From Candidatus Thalassarchaeaceae archaeon (GTDB lineage: Archaea; Thermoplasmatota; Poseidoniia; Poseidoniales; Thalassarchaeaceae): a stretch of DNA of 7,910 nucleotides. Of the stretch, positions 7,392-7,910 are shown one piece after another. The position numbers were made by a program, and so were the translations under genes. The DNA lies in NCBI GenBank assembly GCA_030747885.1, contig JASLJW010000061.1, positions 1 to 7,910 on the forward strand. Direction: 5' to 3'. The first letter of the stretch is position 1. Every line of letters begins with the position of its first letter. The notes under the pieces were generated by a model. That model was not told the origin of the DNA. It searched no databases and saw nothing but the letters and a program-made list of their open reading frames with translations.

Positions 7392-7910
7392 TTATGCCAC
7401 CTCTGTATCATAGTCGATGATTGCGATTTGAAGATTGAATGAAATATCTTCTCCTCCTGCGTGATAGATGCTCTCTGAGGAAGTTGGTGTAGGTTGGACC
7501 CAACCGACATAATCATTCAACAGGTCTAATCTTCCAGGATATATCAGCCAATCCACAGATTGGTCTAAATCAATTGCATCTTGGGATGCAACAACTCCTC
7601 CATATGGTCCGTCCCACCCTCGTCGTACTTCATGTGCAGAAATAGAAATCATTTGGAATCTTGAGTCCAGTGTAAGAGTGACCTCATGATTGGAATTCCC
7701 CGTCACACTATCAAGGTCAGGGATTGCAACTGGGACTGTAACCGCGACCCTCGGCCCAGGTCCTTCTCTACTAGGGGGGGTAATAATGGCCTGAGGTTCA
7801 AATTCAGGATGATTTGTTCCTACAAATCCCCCTCTCCATCCTAGTTCCAATCCCGATACACTGGAACTGAAACTGTAATCCATTCTAGGAAGAGGGATTG
7901 ACCAACCTAC
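7392..7910 (-). CDS. C-terminal part of a probable secreted or pilin-associated protein (5' partial)
   Basis: The reading frame is open to the right edge of the window. Nine codons upstream of the ATG at 7883 read VGWSIPLPR without a stop, and no Shine-Dalgarno sequence precedes that ATG, so the gene probably begins outside. The visible 172 residues have no transmembrane segment. They are rich in beta-prone, Gly/Pro/Ser and aromatic residues, with alternating strands such as VAVTVPVAIP and HEVTLTLDSRFQMISISAHEV, and end in FNLQIAIIDYDTEVA. This fits the extracellular C-terminal domain of a larger pilin-like or DUF7289-type protein, an inference drawn mostly from the tightly linked downstream pilin-like gene. 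A C7 run in the coding strand (7774-7780) lies in the ITPPSRE stretch. Function is otherwise unrecognised. Confidence 0.72.
   Translation of the reverse strand, partial: VGWSIPLPRMDYSFSSSVSGLELGWRGGFVGTNHPEFEPQAIITPPSREGPGPRVAVTVPVAIPDLDSVTGNSNHEVTLTLDSRFQMISISAHEVRRGWDGPYGGVVASQDAIDLDQSVDWLIYPGRLDLLNDYVGWVQPTPTSSESIYHAGGEDISFNLQIAIIDYDTEVA
7398..7403 (-). promoter_or_regulatory. Shine-Dalgarno site of the pilin-like gene
   Basis: On the - strand GAGGTG lies 8 bases before the ATG at 7389. It is embedded in the last codons of the upstream gene, whose TAA occupies 7394-7392. This supports the ATG start and suggests coupled translation of the two - strand genes. Confidence 0.65.

Noticed and set aside
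7881..7883. ATG at 7883 (- strand) as a real start giving a 163-residue protein
   Set aside because: The frame stays open through nine more codons to the edge, there is no ribosome site, and the protein begins without a signal peptide or pilin-type leader despite its extracellular-looking composition.

Overview
The window looks like a piece of a marine planktonic euryarchaeal genome, most probably Marine Group II (Candidatus Poseidoniales). That is inferred from gene content: a very large secreted beta-helix/Ig-like protein with a single C-terminal membrane anchor and an acidic tail ending in a Trp-rich motif, a winged-helix/STAND ATPase/TPR protein, and a pilin-like protein with an archaeal class III-type N-terminus. 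The DNA is moderately AT-rich. TGA, TAG and TAA all serve as stops, so no recoding is needed. No 16S rRNA or other phylogenetic marker is present, so the taxonomic call is inference.

Layout: four protein-coding genes fill almost the whole window. On the + strand, a 1461-residue or longer surface protein (5' end cut by the window edge, stop at 4397) is followed after 20 bases by an 836-residue wHTH-STAND-TPR protein (4418-6928). They share a strand and a short spacer with a strong Shine-Dalgarno sequence, so they are probably co-transcribed. On the - strand, two genes run toward them from the right edge: the C-terminal part of a secreted or pilin-associated protein (7392-7910, cut at its 5' end) and, 2 bases downstream, a 154-residue pilin-like protein (6925-7389). 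The two gene pairs converge and their last codons overlap by 4 bases. There is no non-coding stretch longer than 20 bases, and no tRNA, rRNA, CRISPR, insertion sequence or convincing terminator was seen.

Possible joint role: the first gene puts a long disulfide-braced, probably Ca-binding and glycosylated stalk on the cell surface with a short cytoplasmic tail. The second is a cytosolic ATP-dependent switch with a DNA-binding-type N-terminus and a TPR sensor or scaffold C-terminus. Their tandem arrangement suggests, but does not prove, a surface-linked regulatory or defence unit. The - strand pair points to a type IV pilus-like cell-envelope module. No unambiguously new system can be claimed from sequence alone; the STAND/surface-protein pairing is the part most worth following up.
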